A stretch of DNA of 64,000 bases from Paracoccus sp. N5 (GTDB lineage Bacteria; Pseudomonadota; Alphaproteobacteria; Rhodobacterales; Rhodobacteraceae): the NCBI RefSeq assembly GCF_000371965.1, contig NZ_AQUO01000002.1:62001-126000 (forward strand), given 5' to 3'. The translations under genes were made by a program, and so were the position numbers. Under the pieces are notes generated by a model that saw nothing but the letters and a program-made list of their open reading frames with translations, was not told where the DNA came from and made no database searches. Positions 17,931 to 26,511 of the stretch are shown in pieces (position 1 is the stretch's first letter; each line of letters opens with the position of its first letter).

Positions 17931-18263
17931 ATGCCCAACGTCAAGATCTATGTCGACGAAACCCGCCTTGGCGCCTGCCGCGAGGCCATCGAGGATGCGC
18001 TGCCCCGGCTGCGCGACCTGCTTTGCGACGGGCTGGCGGTCGAGGCCAGCGCCTGCCAGATCGCCGCACTGCCGGTGCTGGGCCTGCCCGACCAGCCGCA
18101 GGTGAATGCCGAGCTGCTGATCCTGCCGCGCAGCGGCCGCACGCCGGAGCGGATCCGCGCCGTCGCCGGGACCATGCGGCAGATGCTGGAACAGGCCAGC
18201 GGCCTTAATGTCGCGGTGCGGGTGGGCATGCTGGACCCCGAAACCTATCTGGCGCTGAAATAG
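17931..18263 (+). CDS. Small tautomerase/CHMI-like protein
   Basis: A 110-residue protein starting at the ATG at 17931, seven bases after the dioxygenase stop. It begins Met-Pro-Asn-Val-Lys-Ile-Tyr-Val, so removal of the initiator would expose an N-terminal proline, the catalytic base of tautomerase-superfamily enzymes. The length (about 110) and the beta-alpha-beta pattern fit a 5-carboxymethyl-2-hydroxymuconate isomerase or MIF-like fold. A possible role is ketonisation of the enol form of maleylacetate made by the dioxygenase, which is inference. It ends four bases before the convergent lysR gene. Confidence 0.7.
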   Translation: MPNVKIYVDETRLGACREAIEDALPRLRDLLCDGLAVEASACQIAALPVLGLPDQPQVNAELLILPRSGRTPERIRAVAGTMRQMLEQASGLNVAVRVGMLDPETYLALK

Positions 18264-18267
18264 CCCC

Positions 18268-19218
18268 TCAGCCGCGCCGGCGCGTCACCTGCTGGTCGTG
18301 TTCCATCCGCGCGGTCAGCCGGGCGAATTCCTCGGTCAGGAAGGCGATGAGCTGGCGCATGGCCGGCGGGCCGGGCCGGCCCTCGGGCAAAAGCAGGCCC
18401 AATTGCCGCTCGGGGTGGTCGATGCGCAGCGGCAGCGCCTCCATCGGCACGCTGCGGCGCGACAGGAACACCACCGAATAGGGCAGCACGGTCAGCGCGT
18501 CCGACCCCGCCATCACCGACTGGATCGAGGCCAGCGTGCCGCCCGAGAAGCTGACGTTGAAATCCTCCTGCCCGATGGATTTCAGCGCCCGTTCCAGGTC
18601 GCGGTAAAGCGGGCTGTTGGCCGGCGGCGCAATCCAGGTATAGGGCGCCAGATCGGCCTGGGCGATGGCCTTGCGCCGGGTCAGCGGATGGCCGGCGCGG
18701 GCCGCGACCACGTTGCGGCTGGGCAGGACCGGGGTGAAGCTCAGCCCCGGCGGCACCTGGCTGGGATGCAGGGGCAGGATCGCCATGTCCAGGGTGCCGT
18801 TGCGCAAGGACGCCTCCAGCGTATCGACATAGCCATAGGACTGGTCGATCTGAACCTCGGGGTGGCGCATCTGGAAATCCGCGATCATGGTCGAGACCAC
18901 CCCGTCCATAAAGATCGGCGAGCCGCCGACCCGCAGCCGCCCGGCATGGCCCTTGCGGAAGCGCTGGACCAGCAGGCTGGCCTCCTGATTCGCGGCGCGG
19001 ATGCGGGCGCCGAACCGCGCCAGGCTCAGCCCCAGCTCGGTCGGGCGCAGCGGGCGGCGGCCGGGCTGGAACAGCGGCATGCCGATGCGCTTTTCCAGCA
19101 GCGCCATGCTGCGCGAGACCGAGGGCTGCGACTTGCCAAGCGCCTCGGCCCCCTCGGTCAGCCCGCCCTTCTCGACGATCACCGCCAGGATTTCCAGATG
19201 TTCGCTGTCTATTTTCAT
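18268..19218 (-). CDS. LysR-type regulator of the aromatic island
   Basis: A 316-residue regulator. The N-terminal helix-turn-helix is at about residues 8-65 (LEILAVIVEKGGLTEGAEALGKSQPSVSRSMALLEKRIG) and an effector-binding periplasmic-type fold follows. It is divergent from the maleylacetate reductase gene across 92 bp and convergent with the tautomerase-like gene. The start ATG at 19218 lies inside the shared motif ATAAC-N7-CATATT, so binding there could repress its own gene while activating the divergent one. The effector is likely a pathway intermediate or the aryl sulfate itself (inference). Confidence 0.92.
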   Translation of the reverse strand: MKIDSEHLEILAVIVEKGGLTEGAEALGKSQPSVSRSMALLEKRIGMPLFQPGRRPLRPTELGLSLARFGARIRAANQEASLLVQRFRKGHAGRLRVGGSPIFMDGVVSTMIADFQMRHPEVQIDQSYGYVDTLEASLRNGTLDMAILPLHPSQVPPGLSFTPVLPSRNVVAARAGHPLTRRKAIAQADLAPYTWIAPPANSPLYRDLERALKSIGQEDFNVSFSGGTLASIQSVMAGSDALTVLPYSVVFLSRRSVPMEALPLRIDHPERQLGLLLPEGRPGPPAMRQLIAFLTEEFARLTARMEHDQQVTRRRG

Positions 19219-19234
19219 AACTTATTATCATATT
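19217..19234 (+). promoter_or_regulatory. Probable LysR-type operator, site 2 (ATAAC-N7-CATATT)
   Basis: This copy lies in the divergent promoter between lysR and the maleylacetate reductase gene and overlaps the lysR start codon. It sits in an imperfect dyad (CATAA on the left, TTATG on the right, 19216-19237). It matches sites at 12267 and 22282 in both half-sites and spacing. Confidence 0.65.
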
Positions 19235-19310
19235 ATGTTTCGTTCATCCGATCAATATCTGTCTTTGGCCGGTGTAGCTTGCCTAAGACCAGGATCAGGG
19301 AGGAAAACCA

Positions 19311-20384
19311 GTGTCCTTTTTCCGCGAGGAATTCACCGCGCAATGCCCGGCCGTCCGGGTGCGGTTCGGCAGCGGCCTGCGCAACAGCATCGCCGACGAG
19401 ATCGACGCGCTCGGCGCCCGCCGCGCGCTGATCCTGACCACGCCGCAGCAGGCCGATATGGCCGAGGAATTCGCCGCGCTTTGCGGCGACCGCGTGGCGG
19501 GCCGGTTCACCGGGGCGGTCATGCACACGCCGGTCGAGGTTTCGGAACAGGCGACCGACCATGCCCGCAGCATCGGCGCCGACGTGCTGGTCGCGGTGGG
19601 CGGCGGCTCGACCACCGGCCTCGGCAAGGCCATCGCGCTGCGCACCGGCCTGCCGCAGATCGTCGTGCCCACCACCTATGCCGGCAGCGAGGCGACGCCG
19701 ATCCTGGGCCAGACCGAAAACGGGCTGAAGACCACGATCACCGACCGCCGGGTGCAGCCCGAGGTCATCCTCTACGATGCCGAGCTGGTCGCCACCCTGC
19801 CGGTGGCGATGACCGTGACCAGCGCGCTCAATGCCATGGCCCATGCCGCCGAGGGGCTTTACGCCCGCGACCGCTCGCCCCTGACCTCGCTGATGGCGGT
19901 CGAGGGGCTTCGCGCCTTTCGCGACGCCCTGCCCCGCGTCATCGCCACGCCCGGCGATCTGGCCGCGCGGGGCGAGACGCTGTATGGCGCCTGGCTTTGC
20001 GGCTCGGTGCTGGGCCAGGTCGGCATGGCGCTGCACCACAAGCTTTGCCACACGCTGGGCGGCAGCTTCGACCTGCCCCATGCCGAAACCCACGCGGTAA
20101 TCCTGCCCCATGCCATCGCCTATAACGCGCAGGCGGTGCCCGAACTGCTGGCGCCGGTGGCCGAGCTCTTTGGCGATGCCGATCCGGGCCGGGCGCTGCA
20201 CCGCTTCGCCCGCGAAAGCGGGGCGCCGCTGGCGCTGCGCGACCTGGGCCTGAAGGAGGCGGACCTGGACCGCGCCGCCGAGATCGCCACCCGCAACCCC
20301 TACTGGAACCCGCGCCCGGTCGAGCGCGACGCCCTGCGCCGGCTGCTGGCCGCCGCCTGGGCGGGCGAGGCGCCGGGCCGCTGA
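19311..20384 (+). CDS. Maleylacetate reductase (iron-containing alcohol dehydrogenase family)
   Basis: A 357-residue NAD(P)H enzyme that would reduce maleylacetate to 3-oxoadipate, the step after hydroxyquinol cleavage. A Rossmann-type N-terminal part has VAVGGGSTTGLGKAIALRTGLPQIVVPTTYAGSEATPI, a maleylacetate-reductase hallmark. The metal or active-site histidines lie in NAMAHAAEGLYA, LHHKLCHTLGG and LPHAETHAVILPHA. It uses a GTG start with AGGGAGG ahead of it. It is divergent from lysR and is followed after 56 bp by the phenol hydroxylase gene on the same strand. Confidence 0.93.
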   Translation: MSFFREEFTAQCPAVRVRFGSGLRNSIADEIDALGARRALILTTPQQADMAEEFAALCGDRVAGRFTGAVMHTPVEVSEQATDHARSIGADVLVAVGGGSTTGLGKAIALRTGLPQIVVPTTYAGSEATPILGQTENGLKTTITDRRVQPEVILYDAELVATLPVAMTVTSALNAMAHAAEGLYARDRSPLTSLMAVEGLRAFRDALPRVIATPGDLAARGETLYGAWLCGSVLGQVGMALHHKLCHTLGGSFDLPHAETHAVILPHAIAYNAQAVPELLAPVAELFGDADPGRALHRFARESGAPLALRDLGLKEADLDRAAEIATRNPYWNPRPVERDALRRLLAAAWAGEAPGR

Positions 20385-20440
20385 GCCACGCCCGCACCGG
20401 CAACCCTTTCGACGAAACCCTCTGGGAGGAGAGACCCCGA

Positions 20441-22198
20441 ATGACGGATATAACCACCGATGTGCTGATCATCGGCACCGGCCCGGCCGGCTCGGCCACC
20501 GCCGCGCTGCTGTCCAGCTACGGCATCGCCAACATGGCGGTGAACCGCTATCGCTGGCTGGCCAACACGCCCCGCGCCCATATCACCAACCAGCGCACCA
20601 TGGAGGTGCTGCGCGACCTTGGCCGCGAGGTCGAGGACGAGGCCTATATGTTCGCCACCCATCAGGAGCTGATGGGCGAGAACATCTTCTGCGAAAGCCT
20701 GGCCGGAGAGGAAATCGGCCGGCTGAAGGCCTGGGGCAACCATCCGCTGTCCAAGGCCGAGCACCTGATGTCCTCGCCCACCCGGATGAACGACCTGCCG
20801 CAGACCTATATGGAGCCCTTGCTGTTCAAGACCGCCTGCTCGCGCGGCACGCAGGGGCGGCTGTCCACCGAATACCTGCGCCACGAGCAGGACGAGACCG
20901 GCGTCACCACCACCTGCCGCGACCGGCTGACCGGGCAGGAGATCACCATCCGCTCGAAATACCTGATCGGCGCCGATGGCGGCAAGTCGCTGGTCGCCGA
21001 ACATGCCGGCCTGCCCTTCGAGGGCAGGATGGGCGTGGGCGGCTCGATGAACATCCTGTTCCGGGCCGACCTGTCGAAATACGTCGCGCACCGGCCCTCG
21101 GTGCTGTACTGGGTGATGCAGCCCGGCGCCGATGTCGGTGGCATCGGCATGGGGCTGGTGCGCATGGTGCGGCCCTGGAACGAATGGCTGATCGTCTGGG
21201 GCTATGACATCAACGGCCCCGAGCCCGAGGTGACCGAGGAATTCGCCACCGGCGTCGCCCGGCAGTTGGTCGGCGACCCCGAGTTGAAGATCGAGCTTCT
21301 GTCCGCCAATACCTGGACGGTGAACAATTTCTACGCCACCCGGACCTCGAACGGGCGGGTGTTCTGCATGGGCGACGCCATCCACCGGCATCCGCCGTCG
21401 AACGGGCTGGGCTCGAACACCTCGATCCAGGATGCGTTCAACCTGGCCTGGAAACTTGCCCTGGTGCTGAAGGGCCAGGCGGGCGAGCGGCTGCTGGACA
21501 GCTATGACGCCGAACGCGCGCCGGTGGCCCGGCAGATCGTCACCCGCGCCAACCAGTCCATCACCGAGACCGGCCCGATCTTCGCCGCGCTCGGCATGGC
21601 CGAGGGGGTGGACCCGGTGCAGATGCAGAAGAACCTGCAGGCCCGCACCGACGGCACGCCCGCGGCCGAGTTGCAGCGCGAGGCGATCCGCAAGGCCATC
21701 GCCTTCAAGAAATACGAATTCGACGCGCATGGCGTCGAGATGAACCAGCGCTACCGCTCGGATGCCGTAGTGACCGACGACCAGCTCGAGCCGGACTTCC
21801 AGCTCGACCCCGAACTGCATTACCAGCCGACCACCTGGCCGGGCGCCCGCCTGCCGCATGCCTGGCTTTACCGCCACGACGACGGGGCCGAGGTCTCGAC
21901 GCTGGACCTGTGCGGCCATGGCCGATTCACCCTGCTGACCGGCCTTGGCGGTGAAGCCTGGGCCGAGGCGGCCGGCAAGGTGGCGCGCGACCTGGGCATC
22001 GACCTGGTCGCCCATGTCATCGGCCCGCGCCAGGCCCATGTCGATCACAGCGGCGACTGGGCCCGCGCCTCGGAGATCAAGGATAACGGCTGCCTGCTGG
22101 TGCGTCCCGACCACCATGTCTGCTGGCGCGCGACCGGCCTTGTTCCCCAGCCCGAGGCCGAACTGTCGCGCGTGCTGCGCCAGGTGCTGGCGCGCTGA
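20441..22198 (+). CDS. FAD-dependent phenol hydroxylase, 2,4-dichlorophenol 6-monooxygenase (TfdB) type
   Basis: A 585-residue class A flavin monooxygenase. The FAD-binding GTGPAG is at residues 12-17, the substrate region includes RAHITNQRTMEVLRDLG and the second FAD motif is GDAIHRHPPSNGLGSNTSIQDAFNLAWKL. The thioredoxin-like C-terminal domain is present. Length and landmarks match TfdB closely. In this setting it probably hydroxylates a phenol to a catechol or hydroxyquinol with NAD(P)H and O2. No chlorocatechol genes are nearby, so a chlorinated substrate is not required. GGGAGGAGA lies before the ATG. Confidence 0.92.
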   Translation: MTDITTDVLIIGTGPAGSATAALLSSYGIANMAVNRYRWLANTPRAHITNQRTMEVLRDLGREVEDEAYMFATHQELMGENIFCESLAGEEIGRLKAWGNHPLSKAEHLMSSPTRMNDLPQTYMEPLLFKTACSRGTQGRLSTEYLRHEQDETGVTTTCRDRLTGQEITIRSKYLIGADGGKSLVAEHAGLPFEGRMGVGGSMNILFRADLSKYVAHRPSVLYWVMQPGADVGGIGMGLVRMVRPWNEWLIVWGYDINGPEPEVTEEFATGVARQLVGDPELKIELLSANTWTVNNFYATRTSNGRVFCMGDAIHRHPPSNGLGSNTSIQDAFNLAWKLALVLKGQAGERLLDSYDAERAPVARQIVTRANQSITETGPIFAALGMAEGVDPVQMQKNLQARTDGTPAAELQREAIRKAIAFKKYEFDAHGVEMNQRYRSDAVVTDDQLEPDFQLDPELHYQPTTWPGARLPHAWLYRHDDGAEVSTLDLCGHGRFTLLTGLGGEAWAEAAGKVARDLGIDLVAHVIGPRQAHVDHSGDWARASEIKDNGCLLVRPDHHVCWRATGLVPQPEAELSRVLRQVLAR

Positions 22199-22281
22199 GC
22201 CCCGACCGCCGGGCGCGTTCCGCAAGGGCGCGCCCGGCGGCGCATCGCCTCGCGGCCTCCCGGCAGCGCATCGCGCTTGAT

Positions 22282-22299
22282 ATAACATCGCAACATATT
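22282..22299 (+). promoter_or_regulatory. Probable LysR-type operator, site 3 (ATAAC-N7-CATATT)
   Basis: Third copy of the shared motif, about 140 bp before the sulfatase start and 84 bp after the phenol hydroxylase stop. It marks a separate promoter for the sulfatase and formylglycine-enzyme pair and places it in the same regulon as the ABC importer and reductase genes. Confidence 0.62.
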
Positions 22300-22437
22300 A
22301 CCCGCCGATCATGTCATGCTGTGTCCGACCCACCTTTGCTAAGGCTGCGATGGGCGAGGAGGCCCGGAACGACAGGCCGGCACCAGCGGCACTGCCCTGC
22401 CGGGTCGTTCCTTCGAGAACAGGAGGAGGAGAATTTG

Positions 22438-24153
22438 ATGACGTCGAAAAGACTGGCCACCTTGCCGCGCCTTGCGCTGAGCGTGGCGACGCTGGCCATC
22501 GCCCATCCGGCGCTGGCGCAGGGCGCTCGCCCCAACATCGTGCTGATCGTTGTCGATGACATGGGCTATTCGGATCTGGGCGCCTTCGGCGGCGAGATCC
22601 CGACGCCGAACCTGGATGCGCTGGTCCAGGACGGCGTGCAGCTGACCAATTTCCACGTCGCGCCGACCTGCTCGCCGACACGGTCCATGCTGATGTCGGG
22701 CACCGACAACCATGTCGCCGGCCTGGGCAGCATGGCCGAGGAGATCCTGGACGAGCAGCGCGGCCATCCCGGCTACGAGGGCTATCTGAATGAGCGGGTT
22801 ATAAGCTTTCCCGAGGTGCTGCGCGACAGCGGCTATCACACCTATATCTCGGGCAAATGGCACCTGGGCGGCAAGGAGGGCCAGCGCCCGAACGCCCGCG
22901 GCTTCGAGCGATCCTTCGCCATGATGAACGGCGGCGCGCATCATTTCGACCAGACCGGCATGATCGAGGCGCTGCCCAAGGCGAACTATACCGCCGACGA
23001 CCAGCCGATCGAGCTGGGCGAGGATTTCACCTATTCGACGGATTACTTCACCACGCAGCTGATCGAGCAGATCGATTCGGCCGCAGACGACGCGCCCTTC
23101 TTCGGCTATCTGGCCTATACCGCACCGCATTGGCCCTTGCAGGCCCCGGACGAATCCATCGCGCTGTTCAGGGGCAAATACGACGCCGGCTATGACGCGA
23201 TCCGCGACGCGCGGCTGGCGCGGATGCGCGAGCTGGGCCTGATCGGCCCCGACGTGCAGCCGAATACCGCCCCCGACCTGTGGCCGCATTGGAACGAGTT
23301 CGACGAGGCGCAGCGCGCCACCGAGGCCCGCAAGATGGAGGTCTATGCCGCCATGATCCACGAGGTCGACCAGAATGTCGGCCGCCTTGTCGATCACCTG
23401 AAGCAGAAGGGCGAATACGAGGACACCATCTTCATCTTCTTCTCGGACAACGGCGCCGAGGGCCAGCTGCCCGAGAACATCATGGGCGGCCGGAACAAGG
23501 AATGGATCGACCGGGCCTTCGACAATTCGTTGGAGAACCTCGGCAAGCAAGGCTCGTATTTCGGTTATGGTCCCAGCTGGGCCTCGGTCAGCCAGACGCC
23601 GTTCCGCATGGTCAAGGGCTATACCTACGAGGGCGGCACCCGCTCGCCCGCCTTCATCTCCTATCCCGGCTGGAAGAATGGCGAACGGCTGGACCAGTTC
23701 GTGCATGTCACCGACATTGCGCCCACGCTCTTGGACCTGGCCGGCGCCACGCCGCCCGCGCAACGCGACGGCACTGCGCTGGCGCCGATGACCGGCCATT
23801 CGTTGCGGCCCTGGCTGGAGGGCCGGGCCGAGACCGCCCGCCCGCAGGACGAGCCGGTCTGCACCGAGCTTTTCGGCCGCGTCTCGGTCTGGAAGGACAG
23901 CTGGAAGATGGTGCATAGCAACAAGCCCTGGGGCACCGGCGATTTCGAGCTGTTCGACATCAAGGCCGACCCGGCCGAGAATCGCGACCTGGCGGCGGAT
24001 CAGCCCGAAAGGCTGGCGGAACTGAAGGCCGACTGGCAGAATTGCCAGGAACGCTTCGGCATCTACTGGAACGAGGGGCTGGCACCGCAGATGGTCTATT
24101 CCAACGAGGCCGAATACCTGTTCCCGCGCCCGCATCTGGCCGGCGCCAACTGA
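22438..24153 (+). CDS. Secreted arylsulfatase (type I, formylglycine-dependent)
   Basis: A 571-residue sulfatase. The start follows AGGAGGAGG, and residues 1-28 form a Sec signal peptide ending ALAQ, so it acts in the periplasm or outside. Metal ligands Asp40-Asp41 (VVDDMGYSD) and the sulfatase signature Cys78-Ser-Pro-Thr-Arg82 are present, with Cys78 to be oxidised to formylglycine. The second signature GYHTYISGKWHLGG and the metal loop FIFFSDNGAEG follow. The neighbour gene encodes the modifying enzyme. It should hydrolyse an aryl sulfate to a phenol and sulfate, feeding the hydroxylase and ring-cleavage genes upstream (inference from context). Confidence 0.94.
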   Translation: MTSKRLATLPRLALSVATLAIAHPALAQGARPNIVLIVVDDMGYSDLGAFGGEIPTPNLDALVQDGVQLTNFHVAPTCSPTRSMLMSGTDNHVAGLGSMAEEILDEQRGHPGYEGYLNERVISFPEVLRDSGYHTYISGKWHLGGKEGQRPNARGFERSFAMMNGGAHHFDQTGMIEALPKANYTADDQPIELGEDFTYSTDYFTTQLIEQIDSAADDAPFFGYLAYTAPHWPLQAPDESIALFRGKYDAGYDAIRDARLARMRELGLIGPDVQPNTAPDLWPHWNEFDEAQRATEARKMEVYAAMIHEVDQNVGRLVDHLKQKGEYEDTIFIFFSDNGAEGQLPENIMGGRNKEWIDRAFDNSLENLGKQGSYFGYGPSWASVSQTPFRMVKGYTYEGGTRSPAFISYPGWKNGERLDQFVHVTDIAPTLLDLAGATPPAQRDGTALAPMTGHSLRPWLEGRAETARPQDEPVCTELFGRVSVWKDSWKMVHSNKPWGTGDFELFDIKADPAENRDLAADQPERLAELKADWQNCQERFGIYWNEGLAPQMVYSNEAEYLFPRPHLAGAN

Positions 24154-24214
24154 GGCCATGCAATCCGGCCCGGGGGGCATCGCCGCCCCCCGGACCTTAC
24201 GGAAAGGACCGGCC

Positions 24215-25108
24215 ATGACCCTTGCCCGCCATCCCGACCTCGGCGACATGCTGCCCGTCCCGGGCGGCCGCTTCCTAATGGGCTCGGACCGCTTCTATCC
24301 CGAGGAACGCCCCGTCCGCCCGGCCGAGGTCGGGGCCTTTCTCATCGACCGCCATCCGGTCACCAATGCCGCATTCGCCCGCTTCGTCGCCGCGACCGGC
24401 CATGTCACCCAGGCCGAGCGGCCGCAGCCGCATCCCTCGATCCCCGGCCGCATGGTCGAGCCCTGTTCGGCGGTCTTTACCCCGCCGCTGCCCGGCATGG
24501 TGCTGAAGGGCCCGGCCAGCTGGTGGCGGCTGGTGCCCGGCGCCTGCTGGAAGCACCCGGCTGGCCCGGGCAGCGACCTTGCCGGGATCGAGGATCACCC
24601 GGTGGTGCATGTCGCGCTGGCCGATGCGCTGGCCTATGCCGAATGGGCCGGCAAGGCGCTGCCGACCGAGGCGGAATGGGAATTCGCCGCGCGCGGCGGG
24701 CTCGCGGGCGCGGAATTTGCCTGGGGCGACAGCCTGACGCCGGACGGCCGGCACATGGCGAATACCTGGCAGGGCGCCTTTCCCTTCGTCAACGACCTCG
24801 AGGACGGTTTCGCCCGCACCTCTCCGGTCGGTAGTTTCCCGGCCAATGGCTACGGGCTGTTCGACATGATCGGCAATGTCTGGGAATGGACGGTGGACGA
24901 ATACGCCGCGCCCCGGGCCGAGCCGGCGCGCAGCTGCTGCCGCAAGCCGGCGGCGGCGGCCGGCAGCACCGAGACCAAGGTCATCAAGGGCGGCTCCTAT
25001 CTCTGCGCGCCGAACTATTGCCAGCGCTACCGTCCCGCCGCCCGCCACCCGCAGCAGACCGACATGACCACCGGCCATCTGGGCTTTCGCTGCATCCGGC
25101 GGCTATAG
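24215..25108 (+). CDS. Formylglycine-generating enzyme (SUMF1 family)
   Basis: A 297-residue FGE-sulfatase-domain protein that would convert the sulfatase Cys78 to formylglycine using O2 and copper. It shows MLPVPGGRFLMGSDRFYPEE at the start, LPTEAEWEFAARGG, NGYGLFDMIGNVWEW and the active-site pair Cys264 and Cys269 (SYLCAPNYCQRYR), the two cysteines of genuine FGEs. It has no signal peptide, so modification takes place in the cytoplasm before export. It lies 61 bp after the sulfatase gene with GGAAAGGA before the ATG, and a hairpin terminator follows at 25235. Confidence 0.94.
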   Translation: MTLARHPDLGDMLPVPGGRFLMGSDRFYPEERPVRPAEVGAFLIDRHPVTNAAFARFVAATGHVTQAERPQPHPSIPGRMVEPCSAVFTPPLPGMVLKGPASWWRLVPGACWKHPAGPGSDLAGIEDHPVVHVALADALAYAEWAGKALPTEAEWEFAARGGLAGAEFAWGDSLTPDGRHMANTWQGAFPFVNDLEDGFARTSPVGSFPANGYGLFDMIGNVWEWTVDEYAAPRAEPARSCCRKPAAAAGSTETKVIKGGSYLCAPNYCQRYRPAARHPQQTDMTTGHLGFRCIRRL

Positions 25109-25234
25109 CGGGCTGCCGGAAAGGGTTCCGAACGGCCGCCGAGGCGGAAATCGTTCCGGATTCGGCAAAGCTCGCCTGAAAATGGGGGCTTCCGGTCGGT
25201 TTCAGGCGGTTGTCCCGGTCCCCCGGCCCGGGCT

Positions 25235-25255
25235 CTCCGGTCGGGCGGAGTTTTT
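25235..25255 (+). terminator. Intrinsic terminator after the sulfatase/FGE operon
   Basis: CTCCG, a six-base loop, CGGAG, then five Ts. It lies between the FGE gene and the convergent thiolase gene and would end the plus-strand transcript. The stem is short (5 bp) but GC-rich. Confidence 0.6.
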
Positions 25256-25310
25256 CAGCAGCCTTGTAGCCGCGCGGCGGGCGCGGTCAGCTCCCGCCGC
25301 CGCCAGCGGG

Positions 25311-26510
25311 CTAGACCCGCTCCAGCGCGATGGCGATGCCCTGGCCGACGCCGATGCACATGGTCGAAAGCGACCGCCGCCCGCCCGTCAGCGCCAATTC
25401 CAGCGCCGCCGTGCCGGTGATCCGGGCGCCGGACATGCCCAAGGGATGCCCCAGCGCGATGGCGCCGCCGTTCGGATTCACGCGCGGATCGTCTTCGGCG
25501 ATGCCCAGCTGGCGCAGCGTGGCGATGCCTTGCGCGGCAAAGGCCTCATTGAGCTCGATCACGTCGAAATCCGCCGCGGTCAGGCCTAGCCGGTCCATCA
25601 GCTTCTGCGACGCCGGCGCCGGGCCGATGCCCATGATGCGCGGCGGCACCCCCGCCGTCGCCCCGCCCAGCACGCGGGCGATGGGGGTCAGCCCGTGCTT
25701 CTTCGCCGCCGCCTCCGAGGCCAGGATCAGCGCCGCCGCCCCGTCGTTCACCCCCGAGGCATTGCCGGCCGTGACCGAGCCGTTCGGGAACAGCGGCCGC
25801 AGCTTGGCCAGCGCCTCGGCCGTGGTGGCGCGGGGATGCTCGTCGGTATCGACCGAGAGCGGCTCGCCCTTGCGCTGCGGCACCGCGACCGGCGTGATCT
25901 CGCGCGCCAGCCGGCCATTGGCGATGGCCGCCGCGGCCTTGGCTTGCGAGGCCAGCGCCATCGCGTCCTGCGCCTCGCGCGAGACGCCGTAATCGTCGGC
26001 GACGTTCTCGCCGGTCTGCGGCATCGAGTCGGTGCCATAGGCGGCATGCATCGCCGGGTTGACGAAGCGCCAGCCAATGGTGGTGTCGTGGATCTCGGCA
26101 TGGCGGCTGAAGGCGGTCTCGGCCTTGGGCAGCACGAAGGGCGCCCGCGACATCGACTCGACGCCGCCGGCAATCATCAGCTCGGCCTCGCCCGCCGCGA
26201 TCTGGCGCGCCGCGACCAGCACCGCATCCATGCCCGAGCCGCAAAGCCGGTTGATCGTCGTGCCCGGCACCTCCAGCGGCAGCCCGGCCAGCAGCACGGC
26301 CATGCGGGCGACGTTGCGATTGTCCTCGCCGGCTTGGTTGGCGCAGCCATAGATCACGTCGTCGACCGCCTGCCAGTCGAGCCCCGCATGGCGCGCCATC
26401 AGCACGCGCAAGGGAACGGCGCCCAGGTCGTCGGCCCGCACCGGGGCCAGCGCGCCGCCGAAGCGGCCGATGGGGGTGCGGATATAGTCGCAGATGAAGA
26501 CTTCGGTCAT
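25311..26510 (-). CDS. pcaF: Thiolase, 3-oxoadipyl-CoA thiolase (PcaF type)
   Basis: A 399-residue thiolase predicted to split 3-oxoadipyl-CoA into succinyl-CoA and acetyl-CoA, the last step of the 3-oxoadipate pathway. The acylated nucleophile is Cys90 (NRLCGSGMDAV). The His-containing GGAIALGHPLGMSGAR and the C-terminal CIGVGQGIAI motif with the second Cys are present. It starts right after the CoA-transferase B stop (one base between TGA and ATG). Its place in an operon with the two CoA-transferase genes supports the 3-oxoadipyl-CoA role over a general acetyl-CoA acetyltransferase. Confidence 0.9.
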   Translation of the reverse strand: MTEVFICDYIRTPIGRFGGALAPVRADDLGAVPLRVLMARHAGLDWQAVDDVIYGCANQAGEDNRNVARMAVLLAGLPLEVPGTTINRLCGSGMDAVLVAARQIAAGEAELMIAGGVESMSRAPFVLPKAETAFSRHAEIHDTTIGWRFVNPAMHAAYGTDSMPQTGENVADDYGVSREAQDAMALASQAKAAAAIANGRLAREITPVAVPQRKGEPLSVDTDEHPRATTAEALAKLRPLFPNGSVTAGNASGVNDGAAALILASEAAAKKHGLTPIARVLGGATAGVPPRIMGIGPAPASQKLMDRLGLTAADFDVIELNEAFAAQGIATLRQLGIAEDDPRVNPNGGAIALGHPLGMSGARITGTAALELALTGGRRSLSTMCIGVGQGIAIALERV

Positions 26511-26511
26511 G

